A DNA stretch of 64,000 nucleotides, taken from assembly GCA_001466705.2 (NCBI GenBank), contig LATX02000068.1, positions 1-64,000 on the forward strand, read 5' to 3'. Each line of letters begins with the position of its first letter. Position 1 is the first letter of the stretch. This DNA is from Moniliophthora roreri (taxonomy: Eukaryota > Basidiomycota > Agaricomycetes > Agaricales > Marasmiaceae). This document shows positions 24,323 to 36,976 of this stretch, piece after piece. The translations under genes and the position numbers were made by a program. Under the pieces are notes generated by a model. It had not been told where the DNA came from and did not search any database. It saw only the letters and a program-made list of their open reading frames with translations.

Positions 24323-27300
24323 TCACCTCATGCCTCCCTCAACCGCCTTGTACGTTTTGCCTCCAGACTCTCTTGTTCGTCTAAACTCCCGCAGCCATCC
24401 CACCACCTGCCCTATCACAGCGGCAACCGCTTGCGTCCCATACTGCTCGTACAAGAAACATACACCGATGTTCGCGCCTACTGCGATTAGTAGTGTCAGT
24501 CTACCCTCGATGGGAATGTGTACCAGTCCTAAAATTTCCGCAGCCTTTGGCGGTGGCGCCAGCAAAACCAAAAGGTTGAACCCCATTAACAAAACCAGCG
24601 ACAACATCAGAAGTACTTGTAAGATCACTTTCAGTCAGTAATTAACCTCGAAACCAAGACACGACGCTTACCATTTGTGTACATTGGTTTACGATACGGG
24701 GGGCCAATGGAAAAGATGGCGGCAACCAGGATATACTGGAAACATGATACCAGGAATAACACGGAATTCTCATAATTTCTAGACTTCAGCTGGTTGCTAC
24801 CCTCACCAGGGTCTGGACTCGGTGGAGGTTCATACCTGTTGATGCCAATCTTGAGCTTGCATTGCGACCGGCTGGACATTGTTTCACGCACCATTCTTGA
24901 TCCCTTACCCAGAGGTACGCCCAACTTTGCACCAGACTGGTGAGTATGATCTGCCCAATGATACTCGCCAGCACCTTCTTCGATACCAAGCTCGCTGTAG
25001 GTCTTTTGGTATGGATGCGCGGGAACGGCAGTGTTCGGCCCACTAGGACATCATTAAATTGTTTCATATAGGCTGGTAATGATGCACGTACTAGTGACTG
25101 CAATGGGGATAATGATGAATAAGTCAATGTACAGGAACTACATCAAAATCTGTTCAGCCATCATGAGATCACACGTAGCACAGGACCGTACCTGGAAATC
25201 TCCCAGTGAAGATGCGAAAGAATAAAGCAACGTCACAGAAGTGAACTGTATTAAGGAATATAAAGCCCTGGAATGTTTATCTTTAGAAAATTTCGCGGTA
25301 CGAGAAGGTGCAAATCCATACATGTATTTGAAACAGCTGAAACTCGTCACCAACGAGGCGCGCCCTTCTTTGATGAGCTCGATGACACAGCTGATGTCTG
25401 GCGTGCTGGATGTGAAAGGCGCTGCCACGCTGGCCTCAGCCTCTGACAGCGAAATGCCAACGTCAGCGGCTTTGAGAGCAGCGCTGTCACAGAGACATTA
25501 GTATGCCCCTAAGAAGTCCAGAGCCATAGCATTTACCAGTCATTTGCGCCGTCACCAGCCATTAGAACTGTGTATCCAAGTGACTGCAACCGTTCCACAA
25601 TCTCATTCTTTTCATCCGGGGACATGCGAGCAAAGACCTGCGTTTTAACCAGAAGCTTGAAAGGACACTGAGTTTGGTGACCAGGACAAATAAGTAAGTG
25701 TTACCCTATGCATGGTCTCAAGGGGAGCATAATTTATCATCCAACGGAAAACATCTCCAGTGATGACTAGAGAATAATCATGATAGTCCAATTCCTCTTC
25801 ATTGACAGTATAATGTGGTGGTGGAGGCAAGGGTTTTAGACTGTAAGGATCAAGCTTCCACGATGGTTCGTCCATTGATAACCATTCCAGTTGAGATTCC
25901 GGAATCGTTGAATCGCCTGGATTACATGTTTCACAGTGGACGGTTCAAAAACATATCAGTACTTACCCCGGATAAAGATGGGTGAAAAGATATGGGCAGC
26001 TTGATTGACAAGGCCGCACTCTCTAGCCACACTAACAGCTGTTAGTGGATTATCCCCAGTAATCATTCTGCACGCTAGATGAGCAGACCGTAAGGCATGG
26101 ATCGCGGGGGCCGTTCCTGCTTTGATCTTGTTCTCGAAGATGACGAGACCAAGGAAGCGTAGCTTGCTTTCAGCCTGTTCACTACAGGTCCTGTCAGAAA
26201 ATGTACTGAGACCCAACGGCCCTCCTCACCGTTTCATACGTTGAGCTTTCAACCAAGTCAGCCCTTCGATGCTCTTTCCTGCCATCGCGATTACTCTGTA
26301 GCCTCGTTTGGTGTAGTATGATAGAAGGTCGTCATAATCTTGGGGAACTGTAGTAGTCATTTAGTGATGAACCTCGGCCAAGCATCGTAGATGGCATACA
26401 CGAATCTTTCTCGCAAATCTCCGCCATAACTTCAGGTGCACCCTTCGCATAGATTTCCATGCTCGTACTCCTTAGCCGCTTCACGATCACACTCATCCGT
26501 CTGAGTGCCGATACAAACTCAAAAGTCCGAATCACGCCTAGTTCTAGGAAATGTGCATGCTGTTCATACCTCAGCTGGCTGTTATATGTATCAAAAAAAA
26601 AATAAGTCCGACCTTGGCACCGCCCTTTAATGCGTCCTCCAAACGGAATTGTGCACTTCCTGGTGGTCGGACGACAGTCTGAACGAGTGATGTCTGCTCC
26701 CTGATAGCACCTGACTTATCTTTGATCACACCAGTCCCGGTCGTGTGGCCCTCTTCGAGAGTCCACTTGGTGAACTCGAACATTTTTATGTCCAGTGGAT
26801 CACCGACCAATTCTCCTTCGACCATCTTCAAGGAGTGGCACGTTGCCAAGGCATGCAAGTATGACGCCTTGTCTTTCCCCAGAGGGAGGTCCCTGACATC
26901 TTCAAGTAGCTCCCCAAACCTGTGGGCGTTTCTGTCCAGTGCACGAGCCCCAAGAATATCGAGACCATCTTCCGTCAGTGTCCCTGTCTTGTCAAAACAG
27001 CAAACGTTGACCTTTCCCGCTATGTTGACACGACTGGGGGAGATACAGAAGATCCCCAACTTCCTCAGTCGGCCAATGGCGAAGCTAGTACCGATGGAAA
27101 GGGTTGCCGGCAGTGCTGGCGGGACGACAACCGTTATGAGATCCAGAGCTCGCACGAGAATGGTGTGCCAAGGCAGCTACCAGCAAAGGGTCAGGTGGAC
27201 GCGTATCGAGAACTTGGAAAACCACTTACGCCAATTCTGACGAAATTCACGGCGCTTACGCTAAAGCCAAGCATAGCTATTCCTGTTAATACACCCATGA

Positions 27301-29673
27301 ACCTGATGGAATCACGATAGAACTTGAATCCAATAGGCTTTGGGAACAGCATCGAACGAACGAGCGCGCCCTTCGTTGTGTTGAAACCTAAGAAAAGACT
27401 TAATGCTGTATCAAACAGATTAGAATTCGCTCACCTGTGCGTGCGACCAACGCGAGAGCTGGCTTCCCGACACTGGAATCGGCAGACATCGCACCCCGTA
27501 TTCTGATGACCTTCGTCCCCCCGTACATGAAGGCTTTAGCATTCTCGGTCTTGCCATCTTTCCATCTGAGCAGATCTTCATCCTTCACCGGAATCTTGCT
27601 GACAGGGATACTTTCGCCAGTAAGCATACTCTCGTTAACAATGGCGTCACCAGACAAGAGGAAGAGGTCCGAAGGAACGATAGATAGCTGTGAAGTAGAG
27701 AGATTGATAACATCTCCAGGTACCAATTCCGTTGAGTCCTGTTCCACCCCTGTTGAACAGACATTTGATGCAGTTTGGTAGAGTGAGCATGACAAAGGAC
27801 GTACAAGTACCGTCCAGCAGAACGTCCACTTTACACGAAAAGCGAGACATGTCGCGCATACGAGCAATAGTCTAGTCGAATGGCTGTGAACTTTGCTTCG
27901 CTTTGCAAATCGAACGAATTACCTTCTTCGTATCAAGCAGAGTAGTCGTGATACTCGCCATAGATATAACCGCAATACAGAAAGCGTAGTAGAAGTAATC
28001 ATCAAGAGACCACAGAATAATACTGGCGATTTGGAATACATAGAAAGGATGTATGACCTTGCAAAGAGCTCGGATCAGCATTCTAGGATCTCATTTCGAT
28101 AACACACCTCTTCAACCAATAAAGACAATGTAGATTTTCCTTCGATGTCGATCTCGTTGTCACCAAATAGCTGCAATCGCTGTTGCCTAACATTACTCTC
28201 TACACCAGAAGCTACCGCGACCGGTGATGTCCATGACTGATCTCTCCATCCCCTTGAGCGGAAACGTGGGTAAGCTGCAAGTGGATAAATGGATAACAGA
28301 GGGTGACCTACTTGAGTATAGTAAAAAATCCTGTCCGAGGGTCCAAAACGAAACGCGAATAACGATAGTCAACGATCAACAGCTTGCGCAGAACTTTTTG
28401 CTCATGGTCGTAGGTGTCATCGGAATAGCCGGTCGAGGGCGTTGCCACACCGTTGACGGCAGCGGGAGGAAAAACGGTGTGAATGTAGTAAGGGTATTCC
28501 AATGCCTTGACAGGAAACAGCGCTACATCTGTATGCTGTGTCTATCGGAAAGACATGAGCTTGAAGCAGCTAAATATTGTCGATACTAACCTCTACCACA
28601 ACAAAACCAGCCCGTATCTTCTTGAAAGAGGTCTCACGAGCGACCCAACGTAGCCAAAGTCGCGGGAACCAGTGTCCCAGCAGGCCCAAGATGCCTACTG
28701 ATATCACGCAGCAGATATGCCATGCACATTGACGCCACAAGATAGCTTGGTAGCCAACCATTCGAATGGTGGTATCCTCATCCTCCATGTAAAGGGTCTG
28801 GCGACTTGGTGGTCCAGGCGGCGGGGGCTCTAATTCGACGAATGGGATTTCCATGTCGATCCTGGATTCACCACCAAATATTGGATCAGAATTAAGGAGA
28901 GGAAGATTCTGAGCAAGTGAGGGTGAGGGAGGCTCCGAATCATATTCCATACTTGCAGTGACCGATACATGGTCGCGAACAGAGAGTAGAGAAGCGCCTT
29001 CTTCATCAGATTCCTCTTCCCCCGAGGAATATCCCCAACGTTCCTGCTCATTATCGGTTTCCACCGCATAGTCTGAATCAGCATCCGAGCGCGTACTGCG
29101 CCGAGAGTGTCTGCTGATAGATCCTGACGACCTTCGACGCGACATAGACGGTCGACGAGCGTCTGTACTTGATTTCCCGAACAGACTGACGAGGTTCCCT
29201 ATGACGCTAGAACGAACGGGCGATGGAGACTTGCGTCTCCTGCTTCGAGTTGAACGACCTTCGAATCCACCGTCCTCGTCATCCTCGGCACCGCTACTCT
29301 GACGCGAAACCTGACTGTCCACGCTCGTTCTCCGCTCTACGCTTCGCCGCCCCGAATCTATACTTTTCCGTCGGCTGTGAAACCAACCCTCGCTACTTCT
29401 CCTTCCCGGCTCAATATTCGACATTCGAGATACACTGGATGGGTTCGCATAATGACCGGGCCCACTGAAGATACTTCCCTCTGCAGTATCATCATAATAG
29501 GCACTATACTGTGAGTCACGTCGGGAGCGTCGGTTGTTGGCCACGGCGGCTTCGATGTCGATGGGCGATGCACCTTCAGTGTAGTCGTTTAGAGGCTGTG
29601 AGGTCGTGTTGGACCCGGAAACGGGCGTCATCTCATGAGACTCGATGGAGGGAATTGAAGGATTTGTTCTCAT
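24323..29673 (-). CDS. P5B-type ATPase, Ypk9/ATP13A2-like
   Basis: P5B ATPases sit in vacuolar/lysosomal membranes and export polyamines to the cytosol. The long N terminus (~270 aa) is Ser/Arg-rich and cytosolic; the family hydrophobic region then follows ([18 protein letters not shown]). Core motifs are present: [11 protein letters not shown] (dephosphorylation loop), the P5-specific [11 protein letters not shown] in helix 4, [12 protein letters not shown] (phosphorylated Asp), GAPEVM in the nucleotide domain, [19 protein letters not shown], and GDGAND, readable as the complement near 25545-25575. The C-terminal helices end [13 protein letters not shown] and GGMR. There are more than 15 short introns. 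Size, about 1,450-1,500 aa, fits the family. All catalytic landmarks seem intact. The antisense frames are shadows. Confidence 0.92.
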
Positions 29674-29772
29674 CCAGTTCGACGTCAGGTCAATTTTGCT
29701 TACACAAGGTTTCCTTTTCCAGTCGTGTGAGTGAAGTAGGCTAAAAAGTACATGTGGTATGTTAAGCAGTAG

Positions 29773-32473
29773 CTATTGCATCGAAAGTTCCTGACTTTGT
29801 GGGGAGTGTTGCTCAGCTTGTTCCACCGCTAGAGCACGCGACTCCAAAGCCTTTTGTTTCCGCTGTTCATGATTCCAATCTTCGTCAATCTCCTGCAGCA
29901 CATGCAAGAACCGTCTAATCGGCTTCGCTCCGTACTCCGGTGCCCTTCTGTCTTCCATCATTTCTTTTATACGAGGATCTTGTTTTCGAGTACCTTCTGG
30001 TCCGTAAAGAGAGAGTAACTTGAGGGTCTCTGTGCAGTCATCTCCATACTTTGGGTATTTTGGGTCGTTAACCTGCATTGCAGCAAGGATGTGCGACTGC
30101 AGAGTACAGATCAGAAACACAGAAGGATACAAGTATTTTCCGACCTACCATCTGTATTCTATGGTGACGTTGAGAGCGGAAAGGTACTCTTCGACCCACG
30201 AGTTTGTCCGCCATCTTTTGTATGAAGCGATATTGCGATAACATGGCAGGAACATGTTGTGGTTGAGCTTTGTACGCAAAGAAATTGTCCCACTCTGAAT
30301 CCATTTGTAATAATGGATCCAGCCTTTCTGCTATGAGATGGTGTAACCTTTCTGGGTCTTTCTGGGCTTCGTCGTCAGGGGATTCATATTCCCACTGCCG
30401 CCCGGTTTCATCCATGGGAGTGCGGAATAGTTCTTCATCTTCCTCTTCCGAGTCAATTGGCCTGGATCTCTTTGGGCTTCTGGGATCTTGGCGCTTTGCA
30501 GTGGGCGGAGGAGAAGGCGAGTAAGTAGGCGATTTTGAGGCCTGTCTCTTTCTGCTAAGGCCTGAATTCGAATGTTCTCTGAAGCCACTTGTAGAACGTG
30601 GGGTAGTAGTCATATATCGTGTTTCCAGTTCCGGTTCTGGAGTAGGTGAGTGCCGGTACCCACGAGGTATACGCGGAGGTTCCGGAATTTGACCCGGTTT
30701 AGCGGGCTGTAGTAGAATCCTTAATTCACCAAAAAAAAAAAATAAACACCGTGCACGCTCCGCACCTTCTCGATGAATATCTTGATTGTCCTGTCTGCGC
30801 TGACGGATAAATTGGCGTGTGCGACTTCCAACTTGTTGTCCACGGAGACCCGTAAAAAGAACTGGCGATATATCCCGCGCATCGTATATACTTTGGCAGG
30901 ACCTATATGAACTGAGTATGGAGTTTACTAGTATTAAAACTAAATGATTACCATCGATCCTACATGGGCTGTTTTGCAGCTCTTCGACCTGTTTTAACAC
31001 GTCAAACTCACTGTCTTCCATAGCAAGATTGAACCAGTGACTTACGACATCCTCTGCATTCGCCCAATATCCTTCCTCTGGATAACGAGGGTCGACTGGT
31101 CTTAAAGGCACTTGGACCTCTGCAAGTTGGTGATCTTCGTCTTCAGTCCGCATGTCCGTCATCAGTAGTGTGAGCATGCGCCTTGGAATCATGTTTTTCT
31201 CCTTCTCCCTCTCCCTCTCCGTCTCCTTTTCCTTCTCCTTTTCCTTCTCTTGGGTTTGTTTTGCTGGAAACGATAATAGTGAGTGCGGGGCATCCGTGTA
31301 TATTGTAGCATGCAACTCACTGCTAGTGTTACCACTTTTATCGCCAGCTTTGCGACGAGTCTTTGTTGCATTGGTCTGTGGCTTCTGGAGAGCTGATGGA
31401 AGATGCAAATCCGCTTCATAATCGTCGTAGTTTCTGCGATAATATGAACTCGAGGTCGTGGTAGCCGTGGCCGTCGGAGCTTGTGACAAAATCGATTGAG
31501 ACCGTTGAAGATCCATAAACGGTCCGGGTACCGCATTAACAGTGTTCGCAATAGGTTGAGTGGACACCTCGAGCTGAATGGTTGAGGCTGAGCCACCTTT
31601 CTTGGAAGTGCCAGCTTTCTTTGTACCTTTGGGATCACTGCTAAGAGGCATTACATTTGTAGAAGAGTAGGCACTGTTTGGACTGTAGGAAGATGCAGAG
31701 ATCGTCGCTGGGGGTGTCGTAGAATACCTGAATGTACCATCAGAATTGACCGACACCACGGTAGGAGCAGGAGAGGGCTGTTGTGCAGTGAATGTAGGCA
31801 TATTGTGCTGATATGGAGCGGACGGTACGAGGGAGGATGTGGTTTGCATGGGAAACGTAGGGGGAGGATTGACTGGTGGCGGGTTGGTAGCTTCTGACGT
31901 TGAGGGAGTGATATCGGTTAATCTGAAGCGTGAAGAGTGTTCCGCATAGGTGCCCTTTGGTCGCCTCCTCGCCGTTTTCTTGGGTTTACGTGGTTGCGCA
32001 ACGGTCTGCCCCGGTAGAAAAGTTGCGGAAGGCGAAGATGATGCCATAGATGCTGCATACGTATTGATAGCAGTAGTGGGCGATGAACTAAAACCCGAAG
32101 ATCCAAACATAGATGAGGTGGTACTTGTTGCAGGATTTCCAAAACCCACAGCTTGCCTGATTAGTGGGCGATCTGGAGGTGGTGGTGTATCATCGTCGGG
32201 TATTGAGGGAATGACCAGATCCTCGTCATCCGATGTTGGTGAGAATGAGCGTTTCTGACCCTTTGAAACCGATATAGATGAGTATTTGCGGCTTCAAACG
32301 TTGAACGGGCCACATACTCTGACTGGTGATGATTCCCTGCTACTCCTACATAAAAAGCCAAACACGTTCAGTGTGCTGATCCAGGATACAAGTGAATAGA
32401 CTGACGATGAATCTTGGGCTCTTCTCCCAAAACGAATGACTCTTTCACCCTCAGAGTCGCTCGAATTGGCCAT
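29773..32473 (-). CDS. Unknown low-complexity, probably nuclear protein
   Basis: No family was recognised. A plausible start is MANSSDSEGERVIRFGRRAQ at 32473, followed by two short introns and then a long Ser/Thr/Pro-rich region with a basic segment PRKPKKTARRRPKGTY. A run of alternating Lys/Glu then Arg/Glu lies near 31195-31251. A region that looks folded follows (YWANAEDVVSHWFNLAMEDS, near 31000). Then come a Pro/Arg-rich part with KRQDPRSPKRSRPIDSEEED, and a C-terminal helical region: RLHHLIAERLDPLLQMDSEW, PKYPKYGDDCTETLKLLSLY and RRFLHVLQEIDEDWNHEQ, ending at TAG 29773-29775. Nuclear-localisation-like clusters suggest a nuclear role. The exact exon set is uncertain, including a T-rich stretch near 30730 that may be intronic. 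Confidence 0.6.
31195..31251. repeat. Purine/pyrimidine microsatellite coding for a Glu-Lys/Arg run
   Basis: Plus strand is an imperfect CTC/TTC-type repeat. On the coding (minus) strand it encodes alternating E with K or R, interrupted once by T. It is an in-frame length-variable tract inside the unknown protein gene. Confidence 0.8.
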
Positions 32474-33344
32474 GTAAACCGTAGATGACGGGTACAGAGA
32501 ACGTGCCTGCTGTGTGATTTATTGGTAGGTGTGAATTTGCCGTCATCTTGACTGGAAAAGGGAACAAGGTGCGCTAGCGTCATACTTAGATGTCACACAA
32601 AGAAAAAAGAAAATGCCCAAACTGAGTCCAAACTCGGTAGAAAATTTCCTGATGGAGATATCCATTCCTGCCTCATGCGTTCATGTACTCTAAGGGTTCA
32701 CTTTACAGCTTTTACTCAAAATGGACTAGACCTCTGCTGGACCTCGGGACAGTGAATAGTGTTGGAACAGTGACTACTTGGTTCTGCTAGACCCGATGCA
32801 AAGGTTACAGGGCGATTTTAGGATTTGTCCCGTCGTAACGATGTGTAAAAGCCGAGTCGGTATCTGGAAGAAATATCTTCGCTTTCAGAGTAGGTTCAGC
32901 ACTAGATTCTAGGCAGGATCTTTACCGCTGCAGGTGCCTGACCGTTATCTCGGCGTTGCCGAGCCATATACGGTCTAACTGAGGCGTATAGTAATTGGTT
33001 CAGCTGATTGTTCTGGGGCACTGACAACAATCAGGTCGCGTTACTTGTGCCACCGCTTCCGGACCCACTATGTCACTACTCCAATTTATGCCGCTGCAAA
33101 TTTATACAAACGGTTGCCGGCCCTGCGCCAGGACTGGCGACATTGATACGTCGCCAACCAATTTTTCGCCTTCCCCACCTCACTATGCTGACTGGATGGC
33201 CATTTCATTTCGCTATATCTATCCAATTCCTTTTGCCCGTATTTAAGTTATGTAAAAACACCCGTTATTTGTACACATAGCACGCGTATAGCTACAGACA
33301 GATACATATTGAATTCCATCAGCAATTCAAAGCACGGTTCCATT
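32474..33344. other. Intergenic, no supported gene
   Basis: About 870 bp between two minus-strand genes. A short frame at 33008-33280 has no recognisable motif. A search by eye for a tRNA T-arm signal found none. Confidence 0.4.
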
Positions 33345-34512
33345 TCAACTATAAACTTTCAAAGCAGTTAAGGAAAACACGGCATCTACTGCCTCTTGTT
33401 CAACACCCAATTCGGCTAAAGATTCCCGAGCGATTTCATACCATTCACTGGGGCTCAAGTTCGACTTGTTGGACGCGGAGGGTGAAGAACCAAAAATAAT
33501 TCGTTGATAACCAAATGCCTCCATGACGGGGCCAACTAGGAATGACGTGAGCTGTGTAAAGACTCCAACATGAAGACACTCACGGTACATCTTGATCCTG
33601 CGTTTCCACTCCTTCGCTTGTTTATTTTCAGTGCTATCAAGACTGGGGCTTGCATCGGAAGGGGTCGCTGGTGCAACCGTATTCCAAGAAGGTGGGAGAT
33701 ACTTGATGTACACCTGAGGAATCAAGGAGAGGGCTGCAATTTGTGCCTGAAACGTTCTATATGTAGGGTGATTAATCAACTTCACAATCGGGAGCTCGAG
33801 TTGATCTGGTGGCGGAAGAAGATTGGCTGACAGGGAAACATCAGTGAAATTGATCGGTGTAACAGAAAGACAGACGAACAAAGAATGATGGAAGGAACGT
33901 TGGAAACATCTGCTATTGCTTTCGCAAAGAGGTCTTGCAGGCCCTCGAAAACGTCGTCCAATAGAGTAACTTGGACGTCAACGTCAACGGGCCGACCTTG
34001 CTGCAGGGCCCATTTCAGACTAGCTACGGCCTGTGGTGTTGCCTTTCTGAACGTAGTGGCCAGTGAAACTGGTACGGGTGAATTGGAGAGAAATGAAGCG
34101 GCTGCATGTTCGGTGTCGTCCAGAGAGAAGGGAAGCACCACAGATGTGAGTGATTTGTCTGCAGCTAGGCTAGGAACAAGTGGGAGTTAGCGCAGGTACA
34201 ACGTGGTCGAGTTAAACCATACTTGGAAAGAATATCGGCTTCAACCTTTGGTACAGAGACGATAATCCCACCAATCAGACCGCCCAAAGCAGGGCCAGCT
34301 TCAGCTTTCCATCGCACCAAGTTGGTATCGCGAACACTAGCATCGACGACCTTTTCTGGATGTACTGTGGATGGGGAAGGCGCGAGAGGGAATTTCTCTG
34401 AAGTCCCAGTGTTCGGGGGCGAGAATGCTGATAGTGGGAGTTTCGGGAGAGTTTTTGGTCCTTTTCTGCGGTTCCCTGGAGATTGGGGAGTTGGAGGAAG
34501 TACCGAGCTCAT
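33345..34512 (-). CDS. Amidohydrolase-like (TIM-barrel) protein
   Basis: After a Pro/Ser-rich leader (MSSVLPPTPQSPGNRRKGPK) come VVDASVRDTNLVRWKAEAGP, LIGGIIVSVPKVEADILSKL, ASLKWALQQGRPVDVDVQVT, LELPIVKLINHPTYRTFQAQ and the end FGYQRIIFGSSPSA...WYEIARESLAEL...AVFSLTALKVYS. The last part is the usual C terminus of amidohydrolase-2 type proteins: the FGxxRxxFGS strand with a metal-site Asp position replaced by Ser, then a helix and a terminal Y. No clear HxH metal motif was seen in the first strand, so activity is uncertain. Four exons. The stop is at 33345-33347. Confidence 0.6.
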
Positions 34513-34694
34513 GGTGGTTGGAAAGAGAAGACAAGATGGGAAACAATCAACGAAGTGGTAATATAGCTTCGATCCATCACCATCAGCAATGCATCAGATT
34601 TGGATATTCCTATTCGCGCTTGGCCTCAAAGCGGTGCCGTCGATACCGCGGGAGGATGTGAGTCGGGCGACGGACAACTTGGTCTACAACCTCC

Positions 34695-36697
34695 ATGTCT
34701 GAATCCCTTGCTCGAAATCAGGCTTGCTTGGATTGCAGGAAAGCATCCATTTTCTACTTTATAGATGACTACTGACATGACCTATCTTTTAGACGTCGAA
34801 AAGTCGTCAGTTACAATTATCCTTGTGTCTGGAATTGGTATCTGATCCGGTTTCTACAGAGATGTGACGGACAATTGCCAGCTTGTCGCCGTTGTGTAGC
34901 CGGGGGTCATGGAGAGGACTGCGAGTACGACACTTCCAGCGGGACGACACGTATCCAACTCCTAGAACAACAAATCGCACAGCTGGAAGCAAAACTACGC
35001 AAACTCCAAGATTCCGCTGATCATGATCCCGTTACGGACATTCAGATACCCGGGAGAACACCGGGTCCAAGCAAATCTGCACCCCGTGCTTCAGAAGACT
35101 TCCCTTTTGTCCCGGTTCCACGAGTCAAGCGGATTAGCAAGGATCCTGACTTGAACTTACCTGCGAACTGGTGGGTTTCTAACGACCTTCCTGACAAGAT
35201 ATCCAAGCTTTTGTGAGTTGTATGAATCGGTAATTGACTATCCATTCACTGAATCGTGCGATAGAGTCGATTCATTTGCACCCAATGCCCTCCTGTTAGG
35301 CTTCTTCCTTCATGGACCCAGGTTTCTCGAATCCATGTTTTCTTCAAAGAGGACTCCCCCGCTACCCCGTCCTGCTCCCAGTCTCATCAGCGTAATACAC
35401 CTGGTTGGGATTCAGTGCTCTCCTAGTAAACAATTTCGAGAACATGAATCTTTATTTCTGCAACGGGCTCTGCAGGCCATGGATGCGAACCGCCATCCAC
35501 GTTATGTCGTTCATAACATACAAGCCGAAATTCTCCTAACACACTATTTTCTTCGAATCGGAAAGTTTGGACAAGCAATGCATCGCCTCAACTCCGCTAT
35601 GTCTCTTGCCATATCTTGTGGTCTCCACAAACAGTCGACTCATCACAGCCCAGCAAGCTATCAATTACCTCCACCCATAGATGGCATAGAAAGAGGAGAA
35701 AGGCTCGATGCATTCTGGGCAGTAGTACTCCTACACAAAGCATGGGGTGTTTCATTGCAGTGGCCCTCCAGGATCTCTGCTCTATTAGACGACATCGTCG
35801 ATACCCCATTGCCACTAGATATCGGAGCCTACGAATCGGTTTGTTTCCGTATTCTGCCCAAGTCCGATGCCAACTCACTCGATTTCCAGGGAGACGTTGC
35901 CACCAATCCCGAAGGATATCTAACATTACAGGTCCTTGGCGGTGCTGTCAATGTTGATAAGCCTCCCAAAGGCGCATCTACATGGCTAGGGGCATCGGTT
36001 AAGGCAGCTGTTTTATTTGAGCGTGCCACATACCTTGGTATCCAATGGCAATCAGGTTCGTCAATTCAAGTTAGCCGTGTCGTACAAGTGCATTCAAACT
36101 TTCACAAGTTATGAACGACCCCGAAGAGATGGCGCAAATGCATCCGTTCATCCAATATTTGACTAATTTTGTGGCCAGTTTACCCTCAATTTCTGCGTGT
36201 CACGAGAGCGCCCTTCGCCACTCCTGGCTGGTTACTCAGTCATTAGCACACGCGGCGGTTATTCAGCTGGGAAGTGCGTTCGATGATCCTCAGGCCAAGC
36301 AATCCTGCTTGGCGTCTGCTCGGGCTGCTGTCAGAGTGTTGAAACAGTTCCGAGCTGAGGAACCGGAGTGTGAAGACGTCAATTCTTTGCTAGGTGTAAG
36401 TTGTCGTTATATATACTCTGTTGAACTGATACCTACATGTCTCAGACTACCTGGACACCGGTCTGCAAGGTCCTCATCCGTGCTATTTCTGAGATAGACC
36501 AACGGAAAGATCCCACTAATAGTGCATTACGCGAAGAGTTGCGAGGTGAACTATGGACTGTGATCAGTGCCATGACCTTGTTTGGCATTCATTGTGCTGT
36601 TATCCGTACGTTAGCGGTCCAAATCTTAATGGATATTACTGACGCTTATCCAGGCTCACAGCTTAACCAAATACAACAGCAGTATGCTTTCTCGTAA
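34695..36697 (+). CDS. Zn(II)2Cys6 transcription factor with abnormal first intron
   Basis: Fungal DNA-binding regulator. Spliced, the binuclear zinc cluster reads CLDCRRRKVRCDG, QLPACRRC, VAGGHGEDC with ideal spacing (2-6-6-2-8). It is followed by a short coiled coil (RIQLLEQQIAQLEAKLRKLQ) and the middle-homology regulatory region (GFFLHGPRFLESMF, LRIGKFGQAMHRLNSAMSLA, ERLDAFWAVVLLHKAWGV). Exon 1 is 34695-34738. The zinc cluster needs an intron at 34739-34792, but its donor is GA (AG/GAAAGC), not GT; the acceptor TTTTAG and a CTGAC branch signal are good. Exon 2 is only 13 nt (34793-34805), and exon 3 starts at 34860. Without removal of intron 1 the frame stops after CRKASIFYFIDDY. The gene is therefore either dependent on a rare GA-AG splice or defective. 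Last stop near 36695-36697. Confidence 0.8.
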
Positions 36698-36976
36698 TCA
36701 AGCGCCTGGCTAGTTCTTTCCCCTTGGTTATGTGGTTGTCACAGATTTATGTACAGTAGTTTATCACGGAAGGAATCCCTAGTCGTTTGTAGTCCAATTA
36801 CACTTCATTGGTAAAGCAAGTTACCACGATACGACACTCAGGTATGATCATATCCTATGGCGAATCCTACTGAATTCTCGTTGACAGCGCAACTAAATCC
36901 GTCCTTCACCCATCCTCGCTGCTATCAAAGGATACTACACTGCTTGTATAGTAAATGGAATCTGTCCATCGTCGCG

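Noticed and set aside
32474..33344. tRNA or other small RNA in the larger gaps
   Set aside because: Scanned by eye for T-arm-like GGTTCGA and matching acceptor stems in the large gaps. Nothing convincing was found.
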